Below are positions 1 through 8,522 of a stretch of 54,665 nt of DNA, in pieces; within the stretch, counting starts at the first letter, position 1; every line of letters starts with the position of its first letter. The notes under the pieces were generated by a model. The model did not search any database, was not told where the DNA came from, and was given only the letters and a program-made list of their open reading frames with translations. Where the stretch lies: the NCBI GenBank assembly GCA_003152315.1, contig PLZV01000026.1, positions 895-55,559 of the forward strand, given 5' to 3'. The position numbers and the translations under genes are program-made. The DNA comes from Verrucomicrobiota bacterium (GTDB lineage: Bacteria > Verrucomicrobiota > Verrucomicrobiia > Palsa-1439).

Positions 1-1
1 G

Positions 2-967
2 CCGTTCAGCGTCGGCGAAACCGGCCGCACCAGCGGGCCCGGTCGCCGCGAAATCGGACATGGCGCGCTCGCCGAGCGTTCCGTCCAGCCGATGATCCCC
101 GACGAGGTGGATTTCCCCTACACCATCCGCGTCACTTCCGAGATCATGGAATCGAACGGCTCGACCTCCATGGCGAGCGTTTGCGGGGCGACACTTTCTC
201 TGCTGGACGCGGGCGTGCCGATGAAAGCGCCCGTCGCGGGCATCTCCATCGGCCTCGTCGTGGATGAGGAAACCGGCAAGTCCGCCATGCTCACCGACAT
301 CCTGGGTTCCGAAGATCATTTCGGCGACATGGATTTCAAGGTCGCCGGCACCCGCAAAGGCATCACCGGCTTCCAGACCGACCTTAAGCTGCACGGGCTG
401 ACCCTGGAGTTAACGAAGCAGGCGTTTGAACAGGCGCGCGAAGCTCGCGGCCTGATCCTCGACAAGATGACCGAGACGATCAAGTCGAACCGCGCCGAAC
501 TCTCCAAGTACGCGCCGCGCATCACCGCCATCCACATCAACCCGGAAAAAATCGGCGCCGTCATCGGGCCGCAAGGCAAGGTCATCAAGGGAATCGTGGA
601 AGCCACCGGCTGCCAGATCGATATCGAGGACGACGGCACGATCCACATCTTCTCGACGGATGCCGAAGCCGCCAACCGGGCCATCGAGCAGATCAAATCG
701 ATCACGGCGGAAGTCGAGGTCGGCAAGATCTACCGTGGCAAGGTCGTTGGCATCAAAGAATTCGGCGCCTTCGTGGAAATCATGCCCGACCGCGATGGCC
801 TCCTGCATATCAGCGAAATCGCCGATCACCGGGTCAACAAAGTGGAAGACGTATTGAAACTCGGTGATGAAGCGTGGGTCAAGGTGTTGGGAATCGATGA
901 CCGCGGCCGCGTCAAGCTCAGTCGCCGGGCGGCGATGGCCGAGAAGGACGCGGAAGCGAAAACCTAG
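2..967 (+). CDS. pnp: Polyribonucleotide nucleotidyltransferase (PNPase), 3' part
   Basis: This is the C-terminal part of PNPase, the phosphorolytic 3'-5' exoribonuclease of RNA decay; the 5' part lies outside the window. The frame is open from base 2 and begins with the motif [20 protein letters not shown] of the second RNase PH domain, followed by the family-typical segment around [18 protein letters not shown] domain follows (around [16 protein letters not shown]), then an S1 RNA-binding domain (from [19 protein letters not shown]). The protein ends shortly after the S1 domain with a short charged tail, as in normal PNPase, so the 3' end looks intact. In many bacteria rpsO precedes pnp, but that position is off the window. 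Confidence 0.97.
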   Translation, partial: PFSVGETGRTSGPGRREIGHGALAERSVQPMIPDEVDFPYTIRVTSEIMESNGSTSMASVCGATLSLLDAGVPMKAPVAGISIGLVVDEETGKSAMLTDILGSEDHFGDMDFKVAGTRKGITGFQTDLKLHGLTLELTKQAFEQAREARGLILDKMTETIKSNRAELSKYAPRITAIHINPEKIGAVIGPQGKVIKGIVEATGCQIDIEDDGTIHIFSTDAEAANRAIEQIKSITAEVEVGKIYRGKVVGIKEFGAFVEIMPDRDGLLHISEIADHRVNKVEDVLKLGDEAWVKVLGIDDRGRVKLSRRAAMAEKDAEAKT

Positions 968-971
968 GTAG

Positions 972-1047
972 CTTTCCCGGGTAATTCTTGGACGCGGCTG
1001 GTGGTCCGCAGGACAGGTGATCCTTCGTGCACGCGCGTCCGGGAAAG
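972..1047 (+). other. Structured inverted repeat downstream of pnp
   Basis: The pnp-exbB gap contains a nested inverted repeat: CTTTCCCGG (972-980) pairs with CCGGGAAAG (1039-1047), and GGACGCG (990-996) can pair with CGCGTCC (1034-1040). A small hairpin GTCC-GCA-GGAC lies inside (1004-1014). No T-run follows, so it is not a standard intrinsic terminator. It may protect or process the pnp 3' end; I do not recognise a known RNA family. Confidence 0.4.
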
Positions 1048-1050
1048 TGT

Positions 1051-1079
1051 TTGCCATGTTCGCCGCGGGTACCTATAAA
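1051..1079 (+). promoter_or_regulatory. Sigma70-type promoter of the ExbB operon
   Basis: TTGCCA (1051-1056) and TATAAA (1074-1079) are separated by 17 nt, each one mismatch from consensus. The predicted start near 1086 lies 35 nt upstream of the ATG at 1121, and a strong Shine-Dalgarno GGAGGT sits at 1108-1113. Confidence 0.65.
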
Positions 1080-1120
1080 CGCGACGATGTTGTCAGCGTT
1101 CCTAATCGGAGGTCACCACC

Positions 1121-1870
1121 ATGCCCCTACTGCCTGCTAAAGCGTCCCGCATCTTACTGGCAGCGTTCGCAACAGCTTTGGCCGGCCTCGCCGTGCCAGC
1201 CCTCGCCCAGGAAGCGGCCGGGGCGGCAACGTCTGCAGTCCAGAAAAGTGCTTCTTCCATGATCTGGGAAGTTGCGAAGACACCACCCTATGTATTCCTT
1301 GTGCTCGTCGCTTGTTCGATCCTGACGGTGACACTGATCATTGAGCGGTTCATGTACTATCGCGGCGCGACCGGCAATGCCGAGGAGTTGATCCGGCAAA
1401 TCAAACAGGCGGGCTCGCTCGCGGAAGCACTCACCGCCGTTGAACACACCCCGGGCGTTACCGCCGAGGTGATTCGCACCACGATCCAAGCCGCCCGTGA
1501 TGGCACTACGCCCGAGCAATCGGAAGCCGTCGCGCAAAGCGCGGCGACCAGGGAACTGATCTCCTTGGAAAAGTTCCTACCCCAACTCGATACCATGGTG
1601 ACCCTGTGCCCGTTGCTCGGGCTCCTGGGCACAACCATCGGCATGATCAAGTCGTTCAGCATCGTGGCGGCCATCGGGATGAGCGATCCCACCAGGTTGG
1701 CCGGCGGTATTTCCGAGGCATTGATCAACACGGCAACCGGTCTGGCGGTGGCCATTCCCGCGCTCTTTGCTTACAACTATTTCACCGGCAAGAAGGAGGC
1801 CATCCTTATGGACATGGAGCGGAGCCTCACCGAATTGATGGTCATCCTCAAATCCTCCTTACAGCACTAA
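1121..1870 (+). CDS. MotA/TolQ/ExbB-family proton channel protein
   Basis: This is an inner-membrane proton-channel subunit that works with ExbD/TolR-type partners to power a process in the envelope. The N terminus (residues 1-30) looks like a cleavable signal peptide ending in PALAQ. A membrane segment follows at about 57-75, then a cytoplasmic loop, and the family signature with two further helices (about 157-178 and 198-220, including GLLGTTIGMIKSF). The 249-residue length fits ExbB/TolQ. GGAGGT eight bases upstream supports the ATG. Two ExbD genes follow at 9 nt and with a 4 nt overlap. Whether it serves a Ton, Tol or other system cannot be decided from this gene alone. Confidence 0.93.
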   Translation: MPLLPAKASRILLAAFATALAGLAVPALAQEAAGAATSAVQKSASSMIWEVAKTPPYVFLVLVACSILTVTLIIERFMYYRGATGNAEELIRQIKQAGSLAEALTAVEHTPGVTAEVIRTTIQAARDGTTPEQSEAVAQSAATRELISLEKFLPQLDTMVTLCPLLGLLGTTIGMIKSFSIVAAIGMSDPTRLAGGISEALINTATGLAVAIPALFAYNYFTGKKEAILMDMERSLTELMVILKSSLQH

Positions 1871-1879
1871 GTCGGGCCG

Positions 1880-2290
1880 ATGAAGATCAAGCGTCGGAAG
1901 ATCAAGCGCGGACGGGTCGAGATCATCCCGATGATCGACACGATCGTTATCTTGTTAATCTTCTACATGAGCTTCTCGCGGTTCGCGGAGCTGCAGCGTG
2001 AAGCGAACATCAAACTGCCGCAATCCGTTGTGGGTGCTGATTTCACGCAATCCCCCAATCAGATCATCATCAATATGGTTTCCTCCGACGACGTGACCGT
2101 TGCCGGTCGTCCATACAAAGTGGATGACTTGCCGGGCTTGTTGCGCCGCATGAAGTCAACGGATCCGGGCCTGAACTCGCTGATCCTGCGCGGCAGCCGC
2201 GCCATGACCTACAAGGACCTCAGCGCCTTCCTGAAAGTCTGTTCCAAAGCCGGTATTGCCGATGTGACGTTCGCGACATTGGAAAAATGA
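1880..2290 (+). CDS. ExbD/TolR-family protein (first copy)
   Basis: ExbD/TolR proteins are single-span inner-membrane partners of the ExbB/TolQ channel; a conserved aspartate in the helix carries protons. Here a basic N terminus leads into VEIIPMIDTIVILLIFYM (about 13-30), with the expected aspartate at residue 20, followed by a periplasmic domain. The length of 136 residues is typical. The stop overlaps the start of the second ExbD gene by 4 nt, so the two are probably co-translated. The N-terminal 20 residues are almost identical to those of the neighbouring copy while the periplasmic parts diverge, suggesting duplication followed by specialisation. Confidence 0.93.
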   Translation: MKIKRRKIKRGRVEIIPMIDTIVILLIFYMSFSRFAELQREANIKLPQSVVGADFTQSPNQIIINMVSSDDVTVAGRPYKVDDLPGLLRRMKSTDPGLNSLILRGSRAMTYKDLSAFLKVCSKAGIADVTFATLEK

Positions 2291-2715
2291 AACTCAAACG
2301 TCGAGCGATGAAGCGCGGTCGCGTCGAGATCATCCCAATGATCGACACGATTCTCATCCTGCTTATTTTCTACATGACTTTCTCCACCTTCAAAAAGCGG
2401 GAAAAGCGCATCGACGCCAAACTGCCGCTCGTCAGCGCCAAAGTCGCCCCCACGCAGGTGTCCCTCGACCTCATCTTGCACGTCAAGAACAAGAACAACA
2501 TCGTCGTCAACGAGGCCAACCACTACGACATCGTCAGCCTCCGTGACGCCATGCGGCAACTGACCACGATCGGTCAGGACACCACCATCGTCATCGAGGC
2601 CGATCCTGAAACCAGCTATCAGGACGTGATCAGTGTGCTCGATGCCTGTGCCCAGGCGCACCTGACCAAGGTCGCCTTCCGGCCGCTCGCCGAAAACGTG
2701 GCTTCTGCCCAATGA
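2287..2715 (+). CDS. ExbD/TolR-family protein (second copy)
   Basis: Second ExbD-like subunit, 142 residues, with the same RGRVEIIPMIDTI start and the channel aspartate at residue 20. The periplasmic domain has the usual ExbD/TolR layout but differs from the first copy. ATGA overlaps join it to the gene before (2287-2290) and the gene after (2712-2715), so translation of the three is probably coupled. Paired ExbD genes behind one ExbB are common in Verrucomicrobiota and Planctomycetes operons that also encode TPR proteins; that is family-level knowledge rather than something proven here. Confidence 0.93.
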   Translation: MKLKRRAMKRGRVEIIPMIDTILILLIFYMTFSTFKKREKRIDAKLPLVSAKVAPTQVSLDLILHVKNKNNIVVNEANHYDIVSLRDAMRQLTTIGQDTTIVIEADPETSYQDVISVLDACAQAHLTKVAFRPLAENVASAQ

Positions 2716-4610
2716 CGCCAACTCACAACTCCCCTCGTCTGCTGGTCGTGCTCGTGTCGTTGTTGTTGGGCACGTGGCTGTTGCAGCCAGCCCCGGCGCA
2801 AGCCCCGGAGTCGGCCACTGAGAAGGCCTTCAACGCCGCGCGGCGGCTGTACGACGACGGCAAGATGGCGGAGGCCCGGACCGCCTTTCAACAATTCGAG
2901 AGCCAGAATAGATTCAGCACGGCAGTACCCCAAGCCATCTGCTTCCAAGGTTGGTGCTGCGTCAGCCTTCACAAGTATCCCGAGGCTATCGACACCTTTC
3001 GCCGCCTCATCAAGGCCTACCCGACCGCCTCCCTCGTTCCCGAAGCAATCCTCAAAGAGGCCGACTGCTACCGCGAATCGAAGAACTACCCGAAGGCTCT
3101 CGTTATCTATCGCCAGTTCGAAACGCAATACCCGAAGCACGCCATGATGCCGCAAGCAATGCTTGGCGAGGCGTGGGCGCTTTTCCAGCAGAATGATCTG
3201 AAGACCGCCAGGGATATTGTGGGAAAGGTGCGAGCTCAATTTGCGAATGATCCCGTTGTCTCCCTCGACTCGCAATTCCTCCGCGGCCAGATTCTGACCG
3301 CGGAAAAAAACTACGACGCCGCCAACGAGGTTTACCAGCAAATCACCGCCCAACGCGACAACCCGCACGCCTCCGATGCCCTGTTCCTCCAGGCGGAAAC
3401 ACTCTTCAGTTTGGGCCGGTTCCAGGAGGCACTCGACAATTTCCAGAGTTTTGCCGCCGCCAATAAAGATCCGCAGCTTCTCGAGACCGCCGACTTCCGC
3501 ATCGCCGCCTGCTACTACGGTCTCCATGATTTCGTTCAAGCCCGCGACCACTTCACGGCGTTCCTACAAAGGCATCCAAACGGCACACTGATGCCCGACG
3601 CATTGTTCCATCTTGGCCGCTCCTATTTCGAGATTTCCCAAAAGGTGACCGACCCCAAGGTGGCCCAGGTAAACCTTGCGGACGCGGTGAAGAACTACGA
3701 ATTGATTCGCGCACAGGTCCCGAATAATGAATTATTGCCGGAAGTTACGTTCCAACTCGCCTATCTCTACACTTATCTTGGCGCTGAGGACGCCCCAAAG
3801 TCACTCGCTCTATTTCAGGAATTTGTAGAACGCTGGCCAGAAAACCACCTCGTTCCCGAAGCCCTCTACCAAATCGCTCACAACGAATTCGCACAAGCAA
3901 AGTTTGCTGCCGCCATCAGCGCCTACAAACAACTTATCGATAAATACCCCGAGAATGACCTCACGCCATTCGCTGTTCGCGAGATTGCCGCCGTCTATCG
4001 CACGGTTGGTAGCGCCATGCTCCGGCAGGAACAATTTGCCCAAGCGCGGGACGCTTTCCAACACTCTCTCGTACTTTACCCCACCGACGCGTCTACGGTA
4101 ACGCTTGCCCAGATCGGCCTCGGAGAAGCATGCTTGGGTTTAAGCCAATTCGACGATGCAGAGAAAACTTTCAAACAGATACTCGCTGCCAACTCACAGA
4201 ATACCGACGCCGAATTGGGCCTCGCCAAGGTTTACCTGTCACAAGGGAAAGATTTACCTGCCAACGCGAAGGCGGTCGACCTTCTCAACAAAGTCATGGC
4301 CAGCGCCAGGGGCGAGAATGCCAGCGAGGCCGCGTTCCTGCTCGCCAACTACTTCTTCAACCTTCAGGACAACGAAAGGGAAAACAAGAAGACTGCACTC
4401 GCGTACTATCTGCGCGTGGCCTTGCTGATTAGCGGCCCGCGCGGCGAAGAAGCGTCGCTCCGCAGCGGACAATGTCACAAGGCTCTCGGCAACACGGAAG
4501 CGGCGCGCAGCGCGTTTCAGGCCTATCTCCGCCGGTTCCCCACCGGGAGATTCATTTCCGACGCGCAACAGGAATTGGCGGCGCTGCCGGCATCCCCACC
4601 GCAATCGTAA
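2712..4610 (+). CDS. Exported TPR-repeat protein of the ExbB/ExbD operon
   Basis: This 632-residue protein has an N-terminal signal sequence (hydrophobic segment about 9-25, then PAPAQA) and is otherwise made of tetratricopeptide repeats. Helical pairs with patterns such as YPEAIDTFRRLIKAYP and FAAAISAYKQLIDKYPEND recur through almost the whole chain. This resembles periplasmic TPR proteins such as the C-terminal part of YbgF/CpoB or BamD-like proteins, but it is much longer. It probably acts as a periplasmic scaffold linking the ExbB/ExbD motor to envelope partners; this role is inferred from context. The start overlaps the stop of the second ExbD gene (ATGA). Confidence 0.88.
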   Translation: MTPTHNSPRLLVVLVSLLLGTWLLQPAPAQAPESATEKAFNAARRLYDDGKMAEARTAFQQFESQNRFSTAVPQAICFQGWCCVSLHKYPEAIDTFRRLIKAYPTASLVPEAILKEADCYRESKNYPKALVIYRQFETQYPKHAMMPQAMLGEAWALFQQNDLKTARDIVGKVRAQFANDPVVSLDSQFLRGQILTAEKNYDAANEVYQQITAQRDNPHASDALFLQAETLFSLGRFQEALDNFQSFAAANKDPQLLETADFRIAACYYGLHDFVQARDHFTAFLQRHPNGTLMPDALFHLGRSYFEISQKVTDPKVAQVNLADAVKNYELIRAQVPNNELLPEVTFQLAYLYTYLGAEDAPKSLALFQEFVERWPENHLVPEALYQIAHNEFAQAKFAAAISAYKQLIDKYPENDLTPFAVREIAAVYRTVGSAMLRQEQFAQARDAFQHSLVLYPTDASTVTLAQIGLGEACLGLSQFDDAEKTFKQILAANSQNTDAELGLAKVYLSQGKDLPANAKAVDLLNKVMASARGENASEAAFLLANYFFNLQDNERENKKTALAYYLRVALLISGPRGEEASLRSGQCHKALGNTEAARSAFQAYLRRFPTGRFISDAQQELAALPASPPQS

Positions 4611-4613
4611 GCG

Positions 4614-6212
4614 ATGAAAACTACCACGATCAAATTCCCGGCGTGGTTGATGGCGCAGACCCGTCTCATGCGGTACTTCATCATCGCGTTGCTGCTGCAT
4701 GTGGCTTTGCTGGCCGTTCTGGGATCGATCAAAATCGTAGCCATCCTCCCGAAGGTCGTCGCGTCTTTTGAAGGCACACCCCTGCCTCCACCCCCGGCGG
4801 ACAAGGAACCCGATGACCCCAACGCCGTGTATCGCGATTTCGAATACAAAGGCCCGACGGTTGGTGGTGGCGGCGGAACTCCCGGCAAAGGCGCTGGCGG
4901 CATGCCCGCGGCGGGCGGCACACCGGCAGCCTACAAGGCCCATATCTTGACTCCGTCCGCGCAGGACAACCCGGATAATGCCGCCGAAGTCATTGGTGTT
5001 ATAAGCGACGCGGCCATCGCGATCGCGCGGCCTGTGGGCGGCCCGAGCCTGACATCAATGAGCGGCATGGGCGAGTCAAACGTCGGCACCGCCGGAATCA
5101 AGGGACCCGGCGGCGGCATCTTCGGTGCCCGCATCGGTCCGCAGCGTGCGATCTGCCTCAAGGAATTTCAAGGCAGCGCCGAGACCGAGAAGGCCGTCGT
5201 GGCGGCCCTCCGCTGGTTGAAGGCCAACCAGGAACAGGACGGCTCATGGAAGTGTGGCCAAAGCCCTCCGGCGGGCACTGCCCTCGCGACGCTCGCGTTT
5301 CTCGGGCATGGTGAAACACCAGATTCGGCCGAGTTTGGCCAGACCGTCAGCAAGGGGCTGCAGTACCTGGCGCAACACATTGACGGCAGTGGCCTCGTTA
5401 CTGGCGTGTCCAGGGACTACATCGGGTACGGTTATTCCCAGGGCCCGGTCGTTCTCGCACTTTCCGAAGGTTACGCGATGACGCGATCGCCGGCTCTGCG
5501 GGAACCACTGGATCGAGCCTTGCACGCCGTTTTCCGGGCACAAGCCGCTGCGAAAACCAGGCCGCAGGATGTTGGAGGATGGCGTAATCAGTCCTCGTCC
5601 AACGACTCGGACGTATCGGTTACAGGATGGATGATCATGGCCTTGAAGTCGGCCAGAGCTGCCGGCATTGAAATTCCCCAAGCTGTGTTCGACAAGGCCA
5701 CGCAATATCTTTGGAATATGTATGACACGACAAACCCCGGCTTCGGGTATCAAAAGCCGAAGCGTTACCCGTCCATGACCGCTGTCGGCATTTTGTGCCA
5801 GCAGTTCCTTGGCAACGGCAAGGACCACCGCATCCAGGGCGCACTGGACTACTTGCGCGAGCAGAAAGTCGACTGGGACAAGACCGAGGGTGATTTCGTT
5901 TTGTACGGTTGGTATTACATGACCCAGGCCATGTTTCAGGCAGGCGGTCCTTACTGGCAGTATTGGAACGGGGAAATTCGCGACACGATGGTCAGGAACC
6001 AGCGAGATGACGGACGCTGGATACCGCCCCCCCGGAGCAACATCGAAGGCAAGGACCTCGCCGACACACCGGCCTACTCGACCGCGTTGGGAGCCTTGAT
6101 TCTTGAAGTCTATTACCGCTACCTGCCAATCGACCAACTCGTCGAGCCATCAGCCGAAGGCGGCGCGGTCACAACGACTCCCAAAAGCGAACCCGAAGCC
6201 GCGCCCGACTAG
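4614..6212 (+). CDS. Membrane-anchored squalene-cyclase/prenyltransferase-fold protein
   Basis: The N terminus has one membrane span (about 21-40), followed by a proline-rich stretch ([14 protein letters not shown]) and a glycine-rich linker, a layout like TonB/TolA proteins that reach from the inner membrane into the periplasm. From about residue 190 the protein carries repeats of the prenyltransferase/squalene-oxidase alpha-toroid type: [44 protein letters not shown] see no DXDD-like cyclase acid motif, so enzymatic cyclisation is doubtful; a binding or processing role seems more likely. It starts 3 nt after the TPR gene. Its stop shares a CTAG with the stop of the convergent ferredoxin gene. 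Confidence 0.8.
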   Translation: MKTTTIKFPAWLMAQTRLMRYFIIALLLHVALLAVLGSIKIVAILPKVVASFEGTPLPPPPADKEPDDPNAVYRDFEYKGPTVGGGGGTPGKGAGGMPAAGGTPAAYKAHILTPSAQDNPDNAAEVIGVISDAAIAIARPVGGPSLTSMSGMGESNVGTAGIKGPGGGIFGARIGPQRAICLKEFQGSAETEKAVVAALRWLKANQEQDGSWKCGQSPPAGTALATLAFLGHGETPDSAEFGQTVSKGLQYLAQHIDGSGLVTGVSRDYIGYGYSQGPVVLALSEGYAMTRSPALREPLDRALHAVFRAQAAAKTRPQDVGGWRNQSSSNDSDVSVTGWMIMALKSARAAGIEIPQAVFDKATQYLWNMYDTTNPGFGYQKPKRYPSMTAVGILCQQFLGNGKDHRIQGALDYLREQKVDWDKTEGDFVLYGWYYMTQAMFQAGGPYWQYWNGEIRDTMVRNQRDDGRWIPPPRSNIEGKDLADTPAYSTALGALILEVYYRYLPIDQLVEPSAEGGAVTTTPKSEPEAAPD

Positions 6213-6520
6213 GGTTTGCGCGCGCCCGGCTGGCACTCAGGCTTGTCCTTGCCCAGTGGCTCTTTCTTGACGGTGATGTTGGCGGCGCCAGCACATTTGT
6301 CGCGGTTCTCGGCAATGAAGCTGTTCCACTTCGCCGGCAGGTCGCTCTCAGTGAATATCGCCTCCACCGGGCAAACCGGAACACACGCCGTGCAGTCAAT
6401 GCATTCGTCGGGGTGGATGTACAACCGATCATCAACCTCGTAGAAGCAGTTAACGGGACAAACCTCCACGCAATCGGTGAATTTGCAACCGACACAAGGT
6501 TCAGCCACAACATGGGCCAT
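6209..6520 (-). CDS. fdxA: Seven-iron ferredoxin (3Fe-4S/4Fe-4S)
   Basis: This is a small electron carrier of the FdxA type. The N-terminal half has two cysteine clusters: [18 protein letters not shown] and the second, classic 4Fe-4S motif [16 protein letters not shown]. The spacing in the first cluster matches the 3Fe-4S plus 4Fe-4S arrangement of FdxA. The length of 103 residues is normal. A good ribosome-binding site (AGGAG, 9 nt before the ATG) supports the start. The 3' end overlaps the convergent cyclase-like gene by 4 nt. It shares its promoter region with the divergent nth gene. Confidence 0.95.
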   Translation of the reverse strand: MAHVVAEPCVGCKFTDCVEVCPVNCFYEVDDRLYIHPDECIDCTACVPVCPVEAIFTESDLPAKWNSFIAENRDKCAGAANITVKKEPLGKDKPECQPGARKP

Positions 6521-6583
6521 AAGTACTCTCTCCTCTTCCTTTTAGAAATCGCGGCGGTGAAACTGAGTGCGTCCTTCCTGCTA

Positions 6584-6592
6584 TGCTATACT
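6584..6592 (+). promoter_or_regulatory. Extended -10 promoter of nth, probably giving a leaderless mRNA
   Basis: TGCTATACT is an extended -10 element; no good -35 is seen at the right distance. The -10 ends 7 nt before the GTG at 6600, so the predicted transcript begins at or next to the start codon. Confidence 0.45.
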
Positions 6593-6613
6593 GCGAACCG
6601 TGGGCCTTGCCAA
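6585..6613 (-). promoter_or_regulatory. Promoter of fdxA
   Basis: On the minus strand TTGGCA (6613-6608) and TATAGC (6590-6585) are separated by 17 nt. The transcript would start near 6578 with a leader of about 58 nt before the fdxA ATG at 6520. It overlaps the divergent -10 element of nth. Confidence 0.45.
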
Positions 6614-7277
6614 GAGCAAATTATTGCCGCGTTGCCGCGCCATCCTCCGCCGCTTGCGCGTCGCTTACCCAAACGCCCGTTGCGCCCTGGATCACGATAA
6701 CCCGCTCCAACTGCTCGTCGCCACCATCCTCAGTGCCCAATGCACCGACGCGCGCGTAAACCTCGTCACCCCCGCGCTTTTCAAGCGTTATCGCACCACC
6801 GCCGACTTCGCCGCAGCGCAGCCACCGGAACTCGAATCCCTGATTCGTAGCACCGGTTTCTTCCGCAACAAGGCGCGGTCCATCCGCAATTGTTGCCAGG
6901 GCATCAAAGAAAAACACACGGGCAAAGTACCCGACACGCTCGGTGAACTCATCCAACTCGACGGCATCGGCCGCAAGACGGCCAATGTCGTTCTCGGCGT
7001 CGCCTATGGCAAAGCGGAAGGCATTGTCGTGGATACGCACGTCATGCGCCTATCGCGCCGCCTGGGACTGACCCGGCAGACGACACCGGAAAAGATCGAA
7101 CAGGCCCTGATGAAAGTGGTTTCGCGCACAAACTGGATTGACTTCTCCCATCTGCTCATCTGGCACGGAAGGAAACGCTGCAACGCGCGCCGCCCCGACT
7201 GCATCCAATGTGAAGTCGCAGATTTATGTCCGAAAATTGGCGTGAGAATCAAAGGAGATGGCAATGAAAGAACTTAA
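6600..7277 (+). CDS. nth: Endonuclease III
   Basis: This DNA glycosylase/AP lyase removes oxidised pyrimidines in base-excision repair. The protein has the helix-hairpin-helix LDGIGRKTANVVLG with the catalytic lysine (K126), the essential aspartate in VDTHVMRLSRRLG (D145), and the C-terminal 4Fe-4S cluster with C-x6-C-x2-C-x5-C spacing (C194, C201, C204, C210). The GTG at 6600 gives a family-typical length of 225 residues. An upstream GTG at 6567 in the same frame is possible, but its extension shows no homology and contains the -10 element. The 3' end overlaps the peroxiredoxin gene by 14 nt. Confidence 0.95.
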   Translation: MGLAKSKLLPRCRAILRRLRVAYPNARCALDHDNPLQLLVATILSAQCTDARVNLVTPALFKRYRTTADFAAAQPPELESLIRSTGFFRNKARSIRNCCQGIKEKHTGKVPDTLGELIQLDGIGRKTANVVLGVAYGKAEGIVVDTHVMRLSRRLGLTRQTTPEKIEQALMKVVSRTNWIDFSHLLIWHGRKRCNARRPDCIQCEVADLCPKIGVRIKGDGNERT

Positions 7278-7695
7278 GGAAGGCGATAAAGCCCCGTCGT
7301 TTCTCGAACTGGCGGCCAACAAAGGCTCGACCATCGTCGTTTATTTCTACCCCAGGGATTTTACTCCGGGTTGCACGACCGAAGCGTGTGAGTTCCGCGA
7401 CCTCTACGAAAAAATCCAGGACAACAACGCCGTGGTCATCGGCATCAGCCCCGATTCGCCGGAGTCGCACGAAAAGTTCATTGCGAAGCACGGTCTCCCC
7501 TACTCACTCGTTGCTGACGAAGACCACGGAATCGCCAAGGCCTACGGCGTGTGGACAGAGAAATCGATGTACGGCAAAAAGTACATGGGCATCGAACGCA
7601 GCACGTTTGTCATCGGCCCTGACGGCGCCATCAAGAAAATCTTCCACAAAGTGAAGGCCACGGGACACGCGGAGGCGGTTCTGGCCTCAATCTGA
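7264..7695 (+). CDS. bcp: Thiol peroxidase of the Bcp/PrxQ family
   Basis: This is an atypical two-cysteine peroxiredoxin that reduces hydrogen peroxide and organic peroxides. The motif FTPGCTTEACEFRDLY has the peroxidatic cysteine (C37) and the resolving cysteine five residues later (C42), which defines the Bcp/PrxQ type. The C-terminal part (GIERSTFVIGPDG, then KVKATGHAEAVL) is typical. AAAGGAG at 7251-7257 is too close to the ATG at 7258 but well spaced for the ATG at 7264, so I chose the latter (143 residues). The start lies inside the end of nth, which suggests co-transcription of two oxidative-damage genes. Confidence 0.93.
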   Translation: MKELKEGDKAPSFLELAANKGSTIVVYFYPRDFTPGCTTEACEFRDLYEKIQDNNAVVIGISPDSPESHEKFIAKHGLPYSLVADEDHGIAKAYGVWTEKSMYGKKYMGIERSTFVIGPDGAIKKIFHKVKATGHAEAVLASI

Positions 7696-7718
7696 ACGGA
7701 CTTCGCCCAACGCACCCG

Positions 7719-8510
7719 ATGAAAGCCATTGTTACCGGAGCGCACGGGACCGTTGGGCTGGCATTGAACCGTCACCTCAAGCAACTGGGCCATCAGGTTG
7801 TCGCATGGGATCGCAACGCGGTGCCGATCAATCGCTACCAGCCGATGGAAGATTTCGTGCGGCAGGAGAAACCCGATGTCTTGTTTCACCTGGCGATTGC
7901 CTCGCGCTCCACAGGCGTGCCAAACGAGTCCTGGCTCGTCAATTACGAGTGGGCCAGCGAACTCGCCTGGATTACCCGACAGCTCAATACTCGCTTTGTC
8001 TTCACCAGTTCCGTCATGGTGTTTTCCGACAACGCCAAAGGGCCATTCACCCCCGATTCCCAACCAGATGCCGCAACGGGCTACGGCAACGAGAAACGTC
8101 AGGCCGAGTCCCGTGTGCTTTCTCAGAATCTCGAAGCCGTCGTTGCCCGACTCGGCTGGCAGATTGGGGATGCGCCGGGTTCGAACAACATGATCGACTT
8201 CTTCGAGAAGCAGATGGCGCAGAACGGCTGCATCAAGGCCAGCCGCAAGTGGTATCCCGCCTGTTCATTTGTGACCGATACCGCCGCCGTTCTCGTGGAA
8301 CTTGCCAACGCCTCACCCGGGCTTTATCTGGTCAACTCCAACACAAGCTGGAACTTCTACGAGATCGCCTCGGCACTCAATGAGAAGCATAGCCGCCGCT
8401 GGAAAGTGGTGGCGAATGATGACTTCGTCTACGATCAGCGGATGCTCGACTCGCGGGTGCCGATTCGTCCACTGTCAGCCACCCTCACCGCACTGCCTCA
8501 GGGTCAGTGA
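7719..8510 (+). CDS. RmlD-like NAD(P)-dependent sugar-nucleotide reductase/epimerase
   Basis: This is a short-chain dehydrogenase of the extended type, similar to dTDP-4-dehydrorhamnose reductase (RmlD). The glycine-rich nucleotide-binding motif GAHGTVG is at the N terminus; the pair YGNEK supplies the catalytic Tyr and Lys, and FTSSVMVFSD precedes it as in RmlD. It is 263 residues, slightly short for the family. No other dTDP-rhamnose genes are nearby, so the substrate is not known. It follows bcp by 23 nt and converges on malQ with a 12 nt gap. Confidence 0.8.
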   Translation: MKAIVTGAHGTVGLALNRHLKQLGHQVVAWDRNAVPINRYQPMEDFVRQEKPDVLFHLAIASRSTGVPNESWLVNYEWASELAWITRQLNTRFVFTSSVMVFSDNAKGPFTPDSQPDAATGYGNEKRQAESRVLSQNLEAVVARLGWQIGDAPGSNNMIDFFEKQMAQNGCIKASRKWYPACSFVTDTAAVLVELANASPGLYLVNSNTSWNFYEIASALNEKHSRRWKVVANDDFVYDQRMLDSRVPIRPLSATLTALPQGQ

Positions 8511-8522
8511 CGGTGTTCTTCT

